Positions 1-7,224 of a stretch of 19,648 nucleotides of DNA are shown here, in pieces. The stretch's first letter is position 1, and every line of letters begins with the position of its first letter. Made by a program: the position numbers and the translations under genes. A model generated the notes under the pieces. That model made no database searches and was not told the origin of the DNA. It saw only the letters and a list, made by a program, of their open reading frames with translations. This stretch comes from CAZVWW01 sp964631265 (GTDB lineage: Bacteria; Thermotogota; Thermotogae; MWEM01): positions 1-19,648 of the forward strand of contig CAZVWW010000035.1 of NCBI GenBank assembly GCA_964631265.1, given 5' to 3'.

Positions 1-1142
1 TTGTAATTTGGTGCTGAAGCTGTTGAAGGTCTTGCAACTGCGTTGGTGAATACATCATAAAGTGTTCCGAAGAACGGTACAGCCTCAAGGACTTCAGGAT
101 CCTGATACAGTGTCTTGATGGTGGGGTTGTAGGAAGCCTCGATAGCTCTTTCCTTCTGATGCTTGTAATTGGCAAAGAAGAATGCGACCTGTGCAGCGAG
201 AGCAGGATTCTTACTATACTTGCTGACAGCAAGCTGCCAACCGCCGAGTGTAGCTGATGATGTGCCCTTTCCTCTCGGGAGTGTTGTAACATCAAACTTA
301 CCCTTAACGGCACTGTCGTCAGACTGGCTCAGTTTGTAAGCATAGGGCCAGTTTCTCATGAACAAGGCATTGCCACCCTGCCATACTTTTCTTGATGCTT
401 CCTCGTCAAATGTGAGAACGCCTTCAGGAGCGATTGTACCGATCCAGCCCCTTACCTTTTTGAGGATATCCGCAGCATTCTCATTGGCAATTGTGATCTC
501 TTTATCACTGTTGATGATCTTTCCACCGTCATTGGAAGCGATCCATTCGAGAGCATCACAGGTCAAACCCTCGTAGGCATTTCCCTGGAAAACAAAGCCC
601 CAGAAATCTGGGTTGTCCTTTTTTTCTCCCTCAGTTACAACTTTTGCCATATGTTCGAGTTCGTCCCATGTCTGAGGAGGACCGTCAAAACCGTATTCCT
701 CGAGTAGATCGGTTCTGTAATAGAGAACCGGTGCATCTGTAAACCACGGAATAGCGATTAGTTCCCCGTCTACTGTGTTGTTTTCAATGATGGGCTGGAA
801 GTGATTTGGAGCATAGTCATGTCCACCGTACTTGTAGAGGTCTACAAAATGCTGGGCAAGGTCTCCGGGCCAGATAACATCGATCTGATAAACGTCTACC
901 TTTGAACTCTCTGCCTCAAAGAACTGAAGATACAGGCCCAATCGGTCTGTTGCCATATCAGGTGTGTCAAGAACCTTTACTTCCACACCGGGGAAGATGG
1001 ATTCAAATTCTCTTGCGGCCTTTTTCGCCAGTTCCAGTTCGATTCCAACAGCACCTGCTGCAACTGTAATGGTCTCCTGAGCAATCGAGACAACTGCCAA
1101 AACTGCTACCAGTACTACTGTCAATAAGATCTTCTTACTCAT
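1..1142 (-). CDS. Sugar ABC transporter solute-binding protein, trehalose/maltose type (3' end cut by window)
   Basis: Extracytoplasmic sugar receptor of a CUT1 ABC importer. The gene starts at ATG 1142 and is still open at the window edge, giving 380 codons. The C-terminus is missing, probably about 40 residues judged by usual family length. Residues 1-21 form a signal peptide (basic start, hydrophobic core, cleavage likely after the Ala before Gln-Glu). The mature part has the family-1 binding-protein pattern: an early A-FE--FPGV segment, DV-W near residues 88-91, NPDFWGFVFQG at 157-167, FMRNWPYAY at 261-269 and a GGW stretch near 310. From memory these blocks closely resemble the Thermococcus litoralis trehalose/maltose-binding protein, so an alpha-glucoside substrate is likely but inferred. 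The Shine-Dalgarno AAGGAGGT (1149-1156) is near-perfect. It is the last gene of the lacI-malF-malG-binding protein operon, which is an unusual order because binding proteins more often come first. Confidence 0.93.
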   Translation of the reverse strand, partial: MSKKILLTVVLVAVLAVVSIAQETITVAAGAVGIELELAKKAAREFESIFPGVEVKVLDTPDMATDRLGLYLQFFEAESSKVDVYQIDVIWPGDLAQHFVDLYKYGGHDYAPNHFQPIIENNTVDGELIAIPWFTDAPVLYYRTDLLEEYGFDGPPQTWDELEHMAKVVTEGEKKDNPDFWGFVFQGNAYEGLTCDALEWIASNDGGKIINSDKEITIANENAADILKKVRGWIGTIAPEGVLTFDEEASRKVWQGGNALFMRNWPYAYKLSQSDDSAVKGKFDVTTLPRGKGTSSATLGGWQLAVSKYSKNPALAAQVAFFFANYKHQKERAIEASYNPTIKTLYQDPEVLEAVPFFGTLYDVFTNAVARPSTASAPNY

Positions 1143-1164
1143 AAATCTACCTCCTTAAGGTTAT

Positions 1165-1181
1165 TTGGGCTTGTCGCCCAA
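1165..1181 (-). promoter_or_regulatory. Intergenic hairpin before the binding-protein gene
   Basis: In the 43 bases between the MalG-like stop and the binding-protein start, TTGGGC (1165-1170) and GCCCAA (1176-1181) are perfect complements around a 5-base loop. In the minus-strand transcript the stem lies just upstream of the strong ribosome binding site and is not followed by a U-tract, so it is not an intrinsic terminator. It may stabilise or define the 5' end of a processed mRNA for the binding protein, which must be made in excess over the permeases. That role is inference. Confidence 0.5.
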
Positions 1182-1185
1182 GTTT

Positions 1186-2049
1186 CTATCCTTTAACTGC
1201 TCCTGCAGTTAATCCTGCCACAATCTTTCTCTGGAAGAAGAGAACCAGTAAGACCACCGGGATAGTAACGATGATCGCTCCGGCCATGATCTCACCAAAA
1301 GGCTCCTGTCTTGCTATTGAGCCGGAGAAAAGAGAGATCGCAACCGGGATCGTTCTGGACTGTGGTGCGATTGATGTAAACGTGAGTGCGAACAGGTATT
1401 CATTCCAGGCGGCAATAAAGGCCAGCAATCCGGTTGTTACAAGTGCTGGTGCCGTCAAAGGCAACAGAATATGATAAAAGGTCTGGAACGGTGTTGCCCC
1501 GTCAACCTGAGCCGACTGCATTAATTCAATCGGCAGTTTCTTAAAGAACGTTGTCAGTACCCATGTGGTGAAGGGTAGTGTGAATATCATATAAGACAAG
1601 ATCATACTCAGTATCGGATGCAGGTTCAGAGCCGTTATGACGGCGTATAAACCCGATAGAACGGTAACCTGCGGAAACATTGTCATCGAGAGTATGAGAT
1701 ACAGGGTTGGTTTCTTGCCCTTGAACCGCAGTTTCCCGAGTGCAAAAGCTGAAAATGATCCAACAATAAGCGCCAGGGCCGTGGTTGTAAAACCGACAAC
1801 CGTACTGTTCCAGATACTCCTTATAAAGGTTGGATCAGAGAGTGCGCCTTTGTAGTTTTGCAGTGTTGGTGCAAAATTCCCCTCCGTATCCCTGGGTATA
1901 AATGTGGCCGGTGTCATCATCAACTGGTCCTCTGTCTTCAACGACGAATTGAGCGCCCAGTAAAACGGGAAGACGAGATAAACAAATACAACAACAATTA
2001 CAATCCAAAATAAGACCTTTTTGAGTTTTCTTCTTTGAGTTCTTGTCAT
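1186..2049 (-). CDS. Sugar ABC transporter permease, MalG-like (CUT1)
   Basis: Inner-membrane permease subunit of 287 residues, the usual MalG length. The N-terminal hydrophobic segment (about 11-31) is followed by an external stretch (W-NSSLKTED) and then five further hydrophobic segments, matching the six-helix CUT1 topology. The EAA loop that docks on the ATPase is seen at about 177-200 as QSAQVDGA followed by I-LPL-APA, with the canonical EAA changed to QSA but the Asp-Gly core kept. It ends with the typical GLTAGAVKG tail. Its start codon overlaps the stop of the upstream MalF-like gene by 4 bases (ATGA), which points to translational coupling. It should pair with that permease and the downstream binding protein to import an alpha-glucoside-type sugar. 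Substrate is inferred from the binding protein. Confidence 0.93.
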   Translation of the reverse strand: MTRTQRRKLKKVLFWIVIVVVFVYLVFPFYWALNSSLKTEDQLMMTPATFIPRDTEGNFAPTLQNYKGALSDPTFIRSIWNSTVVGFTTTALALIVGSFSAFALGKLRFKGKKPTLYLILSMTMFPQVTVLSGLYAVITALNLHPILSMILSYMIFTLPFTTWVLTTFFKKLPIELMQSAQVDGATPFQTFYHILLPLTAPALVTTGLLAFIAAWNEYLFALTFTSIAPQSRTIPVAISLFSGSIARQEPFGEIMAGAIIVTIPVVLLVLFFQRKIVAGLTAGAVKG

Positions 2050-3116
2050 TCTTCATCAACTCCAAACGACTTGATGTAGATTACAGCGAATATGGCTATA
2101 ATAATGAATATGATAACACCGATGGCGGATGACAATCCCATATCCCGGTTCTGTATCAGCTGGAAGTAATTGTAGGATGCCATGGAATACATCTTGCTTG
2201 ACATCAGCACCTGGAAGATGTCAAATACTCTCAGTGCATCCAGCGTCCTGAATATGAGCGCAACTGCCAGTGCGGGTTTCAACAACGGCAGGGTAATCGT
2301 GAAGAACTGCCTCACCTTACTCGCTCCATCAACATCTGAAGCTTCATAAAGCTCCTTTGGAATTGTTTGCAATCCTGCAAGTAGTAACAATGCCATATAC
2401 GGTGCCGTCTTCCAGACATCAACCGCAACCATCGTCGGCATCTGCAAAGCAGAGTTCGTCAGAAACGAAGCCTGCCCATCGGATAACCCCATCCTGTACA
2501 TCAGCATGTTGAAGAAACCAGAAGAGCCCGGTTCGAGCATCCACTCCCATATCCTTGCAGAAACAACTGTAATGACAGCCCACGGAATGAGCATGGTCGT
2601 TCTCATTACACCTTTTCCTTTAAAATTACTGTTGACAACCAAAGCCAGGAAGAGACCTATCACTGTTTCAAAGAAGACCGATAGAATTGTGAAGAGGATT
2701 GTATTTCCCACGGCAATTAAGAATTCTTTATCCCGTGCTCCCACAACATACCGCTTACCAAACCAATTATATTGAAACAATTCTTTATATCTGTTTGGTT
2801 TTCTAGGCAGAACCATGATGCTTCTTTCGTATTCAGTCTCGCCGGTTTCAGGATCTTTAACAACTTCGCCTGTGTCATCGTCAATTTCAGGGGGAAGCTC
2901 CTTTACTGTTACTCCAAGCAGCTGGGCATAATTATTAAAACCGATAAATTTTGTCTCCTGTTCCCCCGCAAATTCTCTGTTCGTGAAACTTGTAACAACT
3001 ACCTGTCCTAATGGAAAAATCGCTACAAGTCCCAAAACAACGAGGGTCGGTATTAATAGTTTGTATGCCAGACTTTGCTCTTTTTGCAAGATACTTCCCT
3101 TAGACCTCTTACCCAT
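2046..3116 (-). CDS. Sugar ABC transporter permease, MalF-like (CUT1), with enlarged external loop
   Basis: Inner-membrane permease subunit of 356 residues. The first hydrophobic segment is at about 18-41, and the transporter core begins near residue 133. Between them lies an unusually long polar region (about 50-130) rich in Asp, Glu, Pro and Lys, including a DDDTGEVVKDPETGETE stretch. This is about 60 residues longer than in the second MalF-like protein of this window and probably forms an external domain. The EAA loop is clear at 258-280: YEASDVDGA followed by ITLPLLKPA. The start is supported by a GGGAGGT Shine-Dalgarno just upstream and by a gap of only 22 bases from the lacI-type gene. 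It should form a heterodimer with the overlapping MalG-like protein. Confidence 0.93.
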   Translation of the reverse strand: MGKRSKGSILQKEQSLAYKLLIPTLVVLGLVAIFPLGQVVVTSFTNREFAGEQETKFIGFNNYAQLLGVTVKELPPEIDDDTGEVVKDPETGETEYERSIMVLPRKPNRYKELFQYNWFGKRYVVGARDKEFLIAVGNTILFTILSVFFETVIGLFLALVVNSNFKGKGVMRTTMLIPWAVITVVSARIWEWMLEPGSSGFFNMLMYRMGLSDGQASFLTNSALQMPTMVAVDVWKTAPYMALLLLAGLQTIPKELYEASDVDGASKVRQFFTITLPLLKPALAVALIFRTLDALRVFDIFQVLMSSKMYSMASYNYFQLIQNRDMGLSSAIGVIIFIIIAIFAVIYIKSFGVDEE

Positions 3117-3138
3117 AAATCAACCTCCCTTTATAGTT

Positions 3139-4131
3139 TTATGCTGTATTTCTGTCAATTAAAACCGGGGAAAACTCAACCTGCCTGACCGGAGATTCGG
3201 GATTCTCGATTTTTTCCAGGATCAGCTTGGCACCGGTCTTTCCAAATTCTTCTATGGGTTGTTCGATGGTAGTGAGGCCAATTTTTTCTGTCCAGGACTG
3301 ATTATCATATCCGATGATGTAAAAATCTTTTCCCGGCTTTTTACCAATCGTGGATGCAACCTGAAGCACCAGCAGGGCAAAATTGTCAGTTAATGCAAAA
3401 ATTCCGGGTTTTCCGCCACCGCTTAACATGTCTCTTATATTATTTGTGGAAGGGCCGATACTGTAATCGGAATATATAATATGATGGTTGTAAAGTTCTA
3501 TGTTATATTCCTCAAGGGCATCTCTGAAGCCGTCAATTCTCCTCTGCATATGCCTGTTTTTTATCAGCGGGTTGGCTATTGAAGAATAAATCGCGTAAAA
3601 GTCCGTTGCACCACGTTCAATCAGTCGGTTTGCTGCCAACACACCCCCTCTGTAATTATTAAGAAAGACACAGGAAAAATCTTTTCTGTTTTCCTCAATA
3701 AGAACAACAGGTACCTCAACGTAAAGCCCGTTTTTGAGAATTTCCGGCGTAATCGTCATCATGACAACGCCTTCAACTTCCTGAGCAAAAGATGGATTGT
3801 TGATGAGGGCTTCGTAACGCTTCTTAGAAATAAGCGGATAAATGATGCTTTGAAAATCATACTCGTCTAATTGATGATCGAAACTTTCAAGGATCCGCCA
3901 ATGGAATTCAGACTTGACTTCCGGGATCAGCGTCAGTATCCTTCTTGATTTTCCCCCGGCAAGACTTCGGGCAAAAATATTTGGTTTATAACCGAGTTTT
4001 TCAATTGTCTTTAGAACACGTTGCCGGGTATCAGTCTTAACCGCTCCGGAGTTCAAAACTCTGGAAACCGTTCCAACGCCAACTCCCGCTTCACGTGCAA
4101 CGTCTCTGATAGTTACCCTTTTGGCGGACAT
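3139..4131 (-). CDS. LacI-family transcriptional repressor
   Basis: Sugar-responsive DNA-binding repressor of 330 residues, normal for the family. Residues 6-60 are the LacI helix-turn-helix and hinge: VTIRDVAREAGVGVGTVSRVLN followed by the KLGYKPN and ARSLAGG segments. The rest is a periplasmic-binding-protein-like sensor domain, ending with the TIEQP and FSPVLIDR blocks usual in this family. It is the first gene of the operon and lies 22 bases before the MalF-like gene. The promoter immediately upstream contains a LacI-type palindrome, so autoregulation together with control of the transporter is the simplest reading. The inducer is probably the transported sugar or a metabolite of it (inference). 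The Shine-Dalgarno (GGTG) is weak compared with those of the transporter genes, which suits a regulator made in small amounts. Confidence 0.94.
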   Translation of the reverse strand: MSAKRVTIRDVAREAGVGVGTVSRVLNSGAVKTDTRQRVLKTIEKLGYKPNIFARSLAGGKSRRILTLIPEVKSEFHWRILESFDHQLDEYDFQSIIYPLISKKRYEALINNPSFAQEVEGVVMMTITPEILKNGLYVEVPVVLIEENRKDFSCVFLNNYRGGVLAANRLIERGATDFYAIYSSIANPLIKNRHMQRRIDGFRDALEEYNIELYNHHIIYSDYSIGPSTNNIRDMLSGGGKPGIFALTDNFALLVLQVASTIGKKPGKDFYIIGYDNQSWTEKIGLTTIEQPIEEFGKTGAKLILEKIENPESPVRQVEFSPVLIDRNTA

Positions 4132-4157
4132 CTATACACCGCTTTCATTTTCAAATC

Positions 4158-4173
4158 ATGGAAACGCTTCCAT
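4158..4173. promoter_or_regulatory. LacI-family operator
   Basis: ATGGAAACGCTTCCAT is a 16-bp palindrome with a central CG and only one mismatched base pair per half, the classic LacI/GalR operator form. It overlaps the last two bases of the -10 box and covers the expected start site, so bound repressor would block RNA polymerase. It also fits the general catabolite-responsive-element pattern WTGNAANCGNWNNCW. The adjacent LacI-family gene is the most economical candidate for the binding protein. Confidence 0.75.
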
Positions 4174-4200
4174 TATAGCATCAAAGATTTTTTTTTGAAA
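4172..4200 (-). promoter_or_regulatory. Promoter of the lacI-malF-malG-binding protein operon
   Basis: Read on the minus strand, TGCTATAAT gives a perfect -10 (4177 to 4172) with the TGn extension. A weak -35 (TTTCAA, 4200 to 4195) lies 17 bases upstream, and the spacer contains a run of nine A. Transcription should start around 4165, inside the operator. Confidence 0.75.
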
Positions 4201-4260
4201 GTATTCTATTCGATGGTTATCGGTAATCTATACCAAATATTTCCAATTATATGAATCAAG

Positions 4261-4290
4261 TATGAATTTTCATGGATTTTCATGGATTTT
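4261..4290. repeat. Short tandem repeat next to the assembly gap
   Basis: CATGGATTTT occurs twice in tandem (4271-4280, 4281-4290), preceded by a degenerate copy TATGAATTTT (4261-4270). It lies 45 bases from the N run. No function is visible. Confidence 0.6.
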
Positions 4291-4335
4291 CGCCGTTTTT
4301 CTATTTTATGAAAGATAACTTTCTTAGGGAATCAG

Positions 4336-4435
4336 NNNNNNNNNNNNNNNNNNNNNNNNNNNNNNNNNNNNNNNNNNNNNNNNNNNNNNNNNNNNNNNNN
4401 NNNNNNNNNNNNNNNNNNNNNNNNNNNNNNNNNNN
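4336..4435. other. Assembly gap (100 N)
   Basis: Exactly 100 N, the conventional placeholder for a gap of unknown size between contigs. The stretch without a gene from 4132 to 4540 holds the lacI-operon promoter and operator on the left, this gap, and the aarF-operon promoter on the right. True distance and any gene inside the gap are unknown. Confidence 0.98.
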
Positions 4436-4485
4436 ACGCACAACTTAAGTAAACAATATTCTTTTGGAGTCTTCCTGGAGCAATG

Positions 4486-4514
4486 TTAATAAGGTATCTT
4501 GAATATGATATAAT
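4486..4514 (+). promoter_or_regulatory. Promoter of the aarF-glycolysis-che gene run
   Basis: TGATATAAT (4506-4514) is an extended -10 with a perfect TATAAT at 4509-4514. TTAATA (4486-4491) is a 4-of-6 match to the -35 consensus at 17-base spacing. The first start codon is 27 bases downstream, with a GGAGG Shine-Dalgarno at 4530-4534. It is the only convincing promoter I see for the genes up to 13621. Confidence 0.7.
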
Positions 4515-4540
4515 TCAACAACGGTCAACGGAGGAATAAC

Positions 4541-6112
4541 ATGCAAAAATCTCAAAAAAAAGAAAACAGAAAACGTTTTTTTGAAATTATCGAGGTTTTC
4601 TCAAAATACGGACTTGGTTATGTGTTTCGTAAATTCAGTTTAAAGAAACATCCTCCTGACAGAGGCAGGCGGGTTCGCCTTGCCCTGGAAGAACTCGGAA
4701 CCACATTTATAAAACTTGGACAGATGCTCTCTACGAGATATGATTTACTCCCCGACGATATTATCAATGAATTACGTAAACTCCAGGATGAGGTACCTCC
4801 CATTCCATTTTCTCATTGCAAAGCGGTTCTGGAAGAATCCCTGCCGAACTGGGAGGAAAAGATCCTTTATATTAAGGAAAAACCTCAAGCAGCAGCCTCT
4901 ATAGCGCAGGTCCACAGAGCCCTCTTACTTGATGGAACGGAAGTTGTTATAAAGGTGAGACGACCGGGTATTAAAAAACTGGTGAATAAAGATATTGAAG
5001 TACTGAAAAGTCTTGCCAGGTTTTTTAATCATTTTCCAGTTTTCAAGGACTTCGATTTGGTCCAGATCGTCAAGGAGTTCGGCATCTCAATCAATCGTGA
5101 AATGGATCTTTACAGCGAGGCTCAGGCACTTGAAAAATTCAACGATGCCTTTCGAATGAATGAAGTCATCTTTGCACCACAGCCAAATTTGGAACTCTCT
5201 TGTGAGAAGATTCTGGTCATGCAGTATATCCCCGGTATTGTCTTTACGGATTTACTTGAGATGTCTGAAGAAGAGATGCCTTTGAAGATCGATAAAAAGA
5301 AGCTTGTATGGGCCGGAGCAGACTGTATGTTTCAACAGGCCTTTTTGATCGGTTTCCTTCATAATGATCCACATCCCGGAAATCTAATCGCAACCAGGAA
5401 CAATCGTCTCTATTTCATCGATTTTGGGCAGGTAGGCATCATCGACAAAAGCACAAGGCGTTTTCTGCTGGAAATGGTTCTTTCAATGACAAGAAGAGAT
5501 ACAGAGATGTTGACCCTTATTGTCACTGAACACTTCTCTGTCTCCAATCCGGACGAATTTCAAGATGAGATTAAACTGCTTTTTTCAAGATATTACGGGA
5601 AACCGCTCAGTGAATTCAGTATGTCTGAACTTGTCATGGAGACCTTTAAGATTATCAGAAAGTACAAGGTTCAGGTACCGCCTCAGCTTTTAATCATGGG
5701 GAAGGTCATCCTGATGATAGAGAGTATTGCAAGAAAGCTTGACCCGTCTTTCAACGCCATTAAATTCTTCGAGGATTATATGAGGAAGAGGTGGCTGAGC
5801 CTTTATACCGATCGGATGGATGCGCTCGAAGGGGAATACATATGGAATATTCTGATGTCACCCAGAAAAATCAAGAACTATCAGAAGATCTTTGAATCTG
5901 GGAAGATCAAGCTCGAAATAGAATCAAATAAGTTGGAAAGATTGCTCCATGGAATGAGAAACGGACTGAACGGGCTTGCCTTGTCTACAATCATTGCAGC
6001 CCTGTTGATCAGCATCAACAACTTTGAGAACCAGATTGTTGCCTATATCGGGGTGGCTCTTTTGGGAATATTTGTTATCTATGAATTAATAACTGACGAA
6101 AGGAGGAAGTAG
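4541..6112 (+). CDS. AarF/ABC1/UbiB family atypical protein kinase-like protein
   Basis: Atypical kinase/ATPase of the UbiB family, 523 residues, the usual length. The family-specific KxGQ element is K58-L-G-Q61, followed by the ABC1 signature LSTRYDLLPDDIINELRKLQD. The alanine-rich nucleotide loop is A117-A-A-S120-I-A-Q-V-H and the ATP lysine is probably K138 (VIKVRRPG). The catalytic-type loop HNDPHPGN is at 274-281 and the metal-binding DFG at 294-296. Two C-terminal membrane segments (about 473-492 and 499-516) anchor it with the kinase fold in the cytoplasm. Family members support ubiquinone synthesis in Proteobacteria and lipid homeostasis elsewhere. No quinone genes are seen here, so the substrate is unknown. 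It is followed 2 bases later by the phasin-like gene, a pairing I recall from other bacteria lacking ubiquinone. Confidence 0.95.
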   Translation: MQKSQKKENRKRFFEIIEVFSKYGLGYVFRKFSLKKHPPDRGRRVRLALEELGTTFIKLGQMLSTRYDLLPDDIINELRKLQDEVPPIPFSHCKAVLEESLPNWEEKILYIKEKPQAAASIAQVHRALLLDGTEVVIKVRRPGIKKLVNKDIEVLKSLARFFNHFPVFKDFDLVQIVKEFGISINREMDLYSEAQALEKFNDAFRMNEVIFAPQPNLELSCEKILVMQYIPGIVFTDLLEMSEEEMPLKIDKKKLVWAGADCMFQQAFLIGFLHNDPHPGNLIATRNNRLYFIDFGQVGIIDKSTRRFLLEMVLSMTRRDTEMLTLIVTEHFSVSNPDEFQDEIKLLFSRYYGKPLSEFSMSELVMETFKIIRKYKVQVPPQLLIMGKVILMIESIARKLDPSFNAIKFFEDYMRKRWLSLYTDRMDALEGEYIWNILMSPRKIKNYQKIFESGKIKLEIESNKLERLLHGMRNGLNGLALSTIIAALLISINNFENQIVAYIGVALLGIFVIYELITDERRK

Positions 6113-6114
6113 TT

Positions 6115-6534
6115 GTGAGTATTTTTGACGATGTTTTTTATATGGGTGTTGGCGCAGTCTCCCAACTCAAGAAGAACACACAGGAATTAGTCAAAAAGGG
6201 AAAGATCACACAGGAAGAGGCTCAAAGGATGTTTGAAGATGTTAGAGAGGGGGAAGAACTGAAGGAACAGCTCAGTCCTCTTTCCTTAAGCCTCGGATTT
6301 TCGATGTACATGAAAAAACGTTTCACCGATTTTTTGGAAGATCTCCAGAAAACCGGAAAGATTACGACCGAAGAGGCAAAGAGTTATTATCAGAAATACA
6401 TCCCCGAGGATTTGCAGAAGAAAATGAACGAGGAAAAACAGAAAAATGACTATGTTACCCGTGAAGAATACAACAAAATCCTTGAAAAACTTGAAAAGAT
6501 TAACGAATCACTTGACAAAGAAGCAGGGGAATAA
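6115..6534 (+). CDS. Small phasin-like helical protein
   Basis: A 139-residue, highly charged, almost wholly helical protein. It starts at GTG 6115, chosen because AGGAGG lies at 6101-6106 with proper spacing. It contains two similar units: GVGAVSQLKKNTQELVKKGKITQEEAQRMF at about 11-40, and a second copy of the KxGKIT-EEA element near 80-90. This pattern is that of the small 'phasin superfamily / polyhydroxyalkanoate synthesis regulator' proteins found in many bacteria that make no such polymer. The C-terminal 40 residues (REEYNKILEKLEKINESLDKE) are a predicted coiled coil. No catalytic motif is visible. It is translationally close to the UbiB-like gene, so it may act with that kinase at the membrane; this is inference. 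Confidence 0.75.
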   Translation: MSIFDDVFYMGVGAVSQLKKNTQELVKKGKITQEEAQRMFEDVREGEELKEQLSPLSLSLGFSMYMKKRFTDFLEDLQKTGKITTEEAKSYYQKYIPEDLQKKMNEEKQKNDYVTREEYNKILEKLEKINESLDKEAGE

Positions 6535-6555
6535 TCTCAGTTAAAGGTTTGAATA

Positions 6556-7215
6556 ATGATGCCAACCATGCTCGTATTAGCAGTAATCATATCAACAATC
6601 ATATTTATTGCACTGATTGCTTTTTACTTTATCAGACAGTCCAAAGGTAAACAGAATGTAGCGGATATTGACTTTGCTGAATTTGAAGAAAGCGTGATCG
6701 ATCTCGTCAGTAAGTTTCAACATATATCCGCTACGCGACTGTCTTCGCTTGAGAACAAACTGGATGAGATGAACAAGTTGCTCAAAGAGTCAAATGAGAT
6801 CTATTTAAAACTCACATCAGTGATGTCTGATGCTGCTAAAAGAAAGACCGAGTTAGAGGCTTTATTGAACCGTGCGGATCAATCAAATATAACCGGGGAA
6901 GACACTCGAGAACCACATGTTGAAGTCAGAAAGAAAGAATCTGATGAAACCATAAGTGAAGAAAATGAACCTAAAACAGACAAACCCATAGAAGAAAAAC
7001 CGGATATCGCTGAAAAATTCGATCCGAGGAAAAATACAGAGTCCAGAGAAGAAGAGGTTGAAAATCCATTCGACCTTAAAAGTAGTTCAATAGAACATAA
7101 GATAATGAACCTGTCTTCCGAAGGGCTTGATTCGAATGATATTGCAAAAGAGCTTGGAGTTGGTAAAGGTGAAGTGGAACTCGTACTGGAATTATTCAAG
7201 AGAAAATACAGTTAA
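6556..7215 (+). CDS. Membrane-anchored coiled-coil protein with C-terminal helix-turn-helix, SwrB-like architecture
   Basis: A 219-residue protein in three parts. Residues 5-27 form a single N-terminal membrane helix. Residues about 35-105 are a coiled coil (SRLSSLENKLDEMNKLLKESNEIYLKL region). A low-complexity acidic linker rich in Glu, Lys and Ser covers about 105-178. The last 40 residues (IEHKIMNLSSEGLDSNDIAKELGVGKGEVELVLEL) are a helix-turn-helix of the type seen at the end of SwrB/YlxL-like proteins in flagellar gene clusters. By analogy it may help couple the cell envelope or motility apparatus to regulation, but no specific function is shown. The start ATG-ATG at 6556 follows AAAGG at 6542-6546. 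The presence of cheDBR later in the same gene run is suggestive only. Confidence 0.7.
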   Translation: MMPTMLVLAVIISTIIFIALIAFYFIRQSKGKQNVADIDFAEFEESVIDLVSKFQHISATRLSSLENKLDEMNKLLKESNEIYLKLTSVMSDAAKRKTELEALLNRADQSNITGEDTREPHVEVRKKESDETISEENEPKTDKPIEEKPDIAEKFDPRKNTESREEEVENPFDLKSSSIEHKIMNLSSEGLDSNDIAKELGVGKGEVELVLELFKRKYS

Positions 7216-7224
7216 AGAGGTGTC

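Noticed and set aside
4158..4173. Assignment of the 4158-4173 palindrome to CcpA specifically
   Set aside because: It fits the catabolite-response consensus, but that consensus is nearly the generic LacI-family operator. An adjacent LacI-family gene explains it without a global regulator.
4159..4196. Plus-strand hairpin GGAA-ACGC-TTCC followed by a T run as a terminator
   Set aside because: The stem is only 4 bp, the nine T are 16 bases away, and no plus-strand gene ends here. The symmetry is better explained as a LacI operator.
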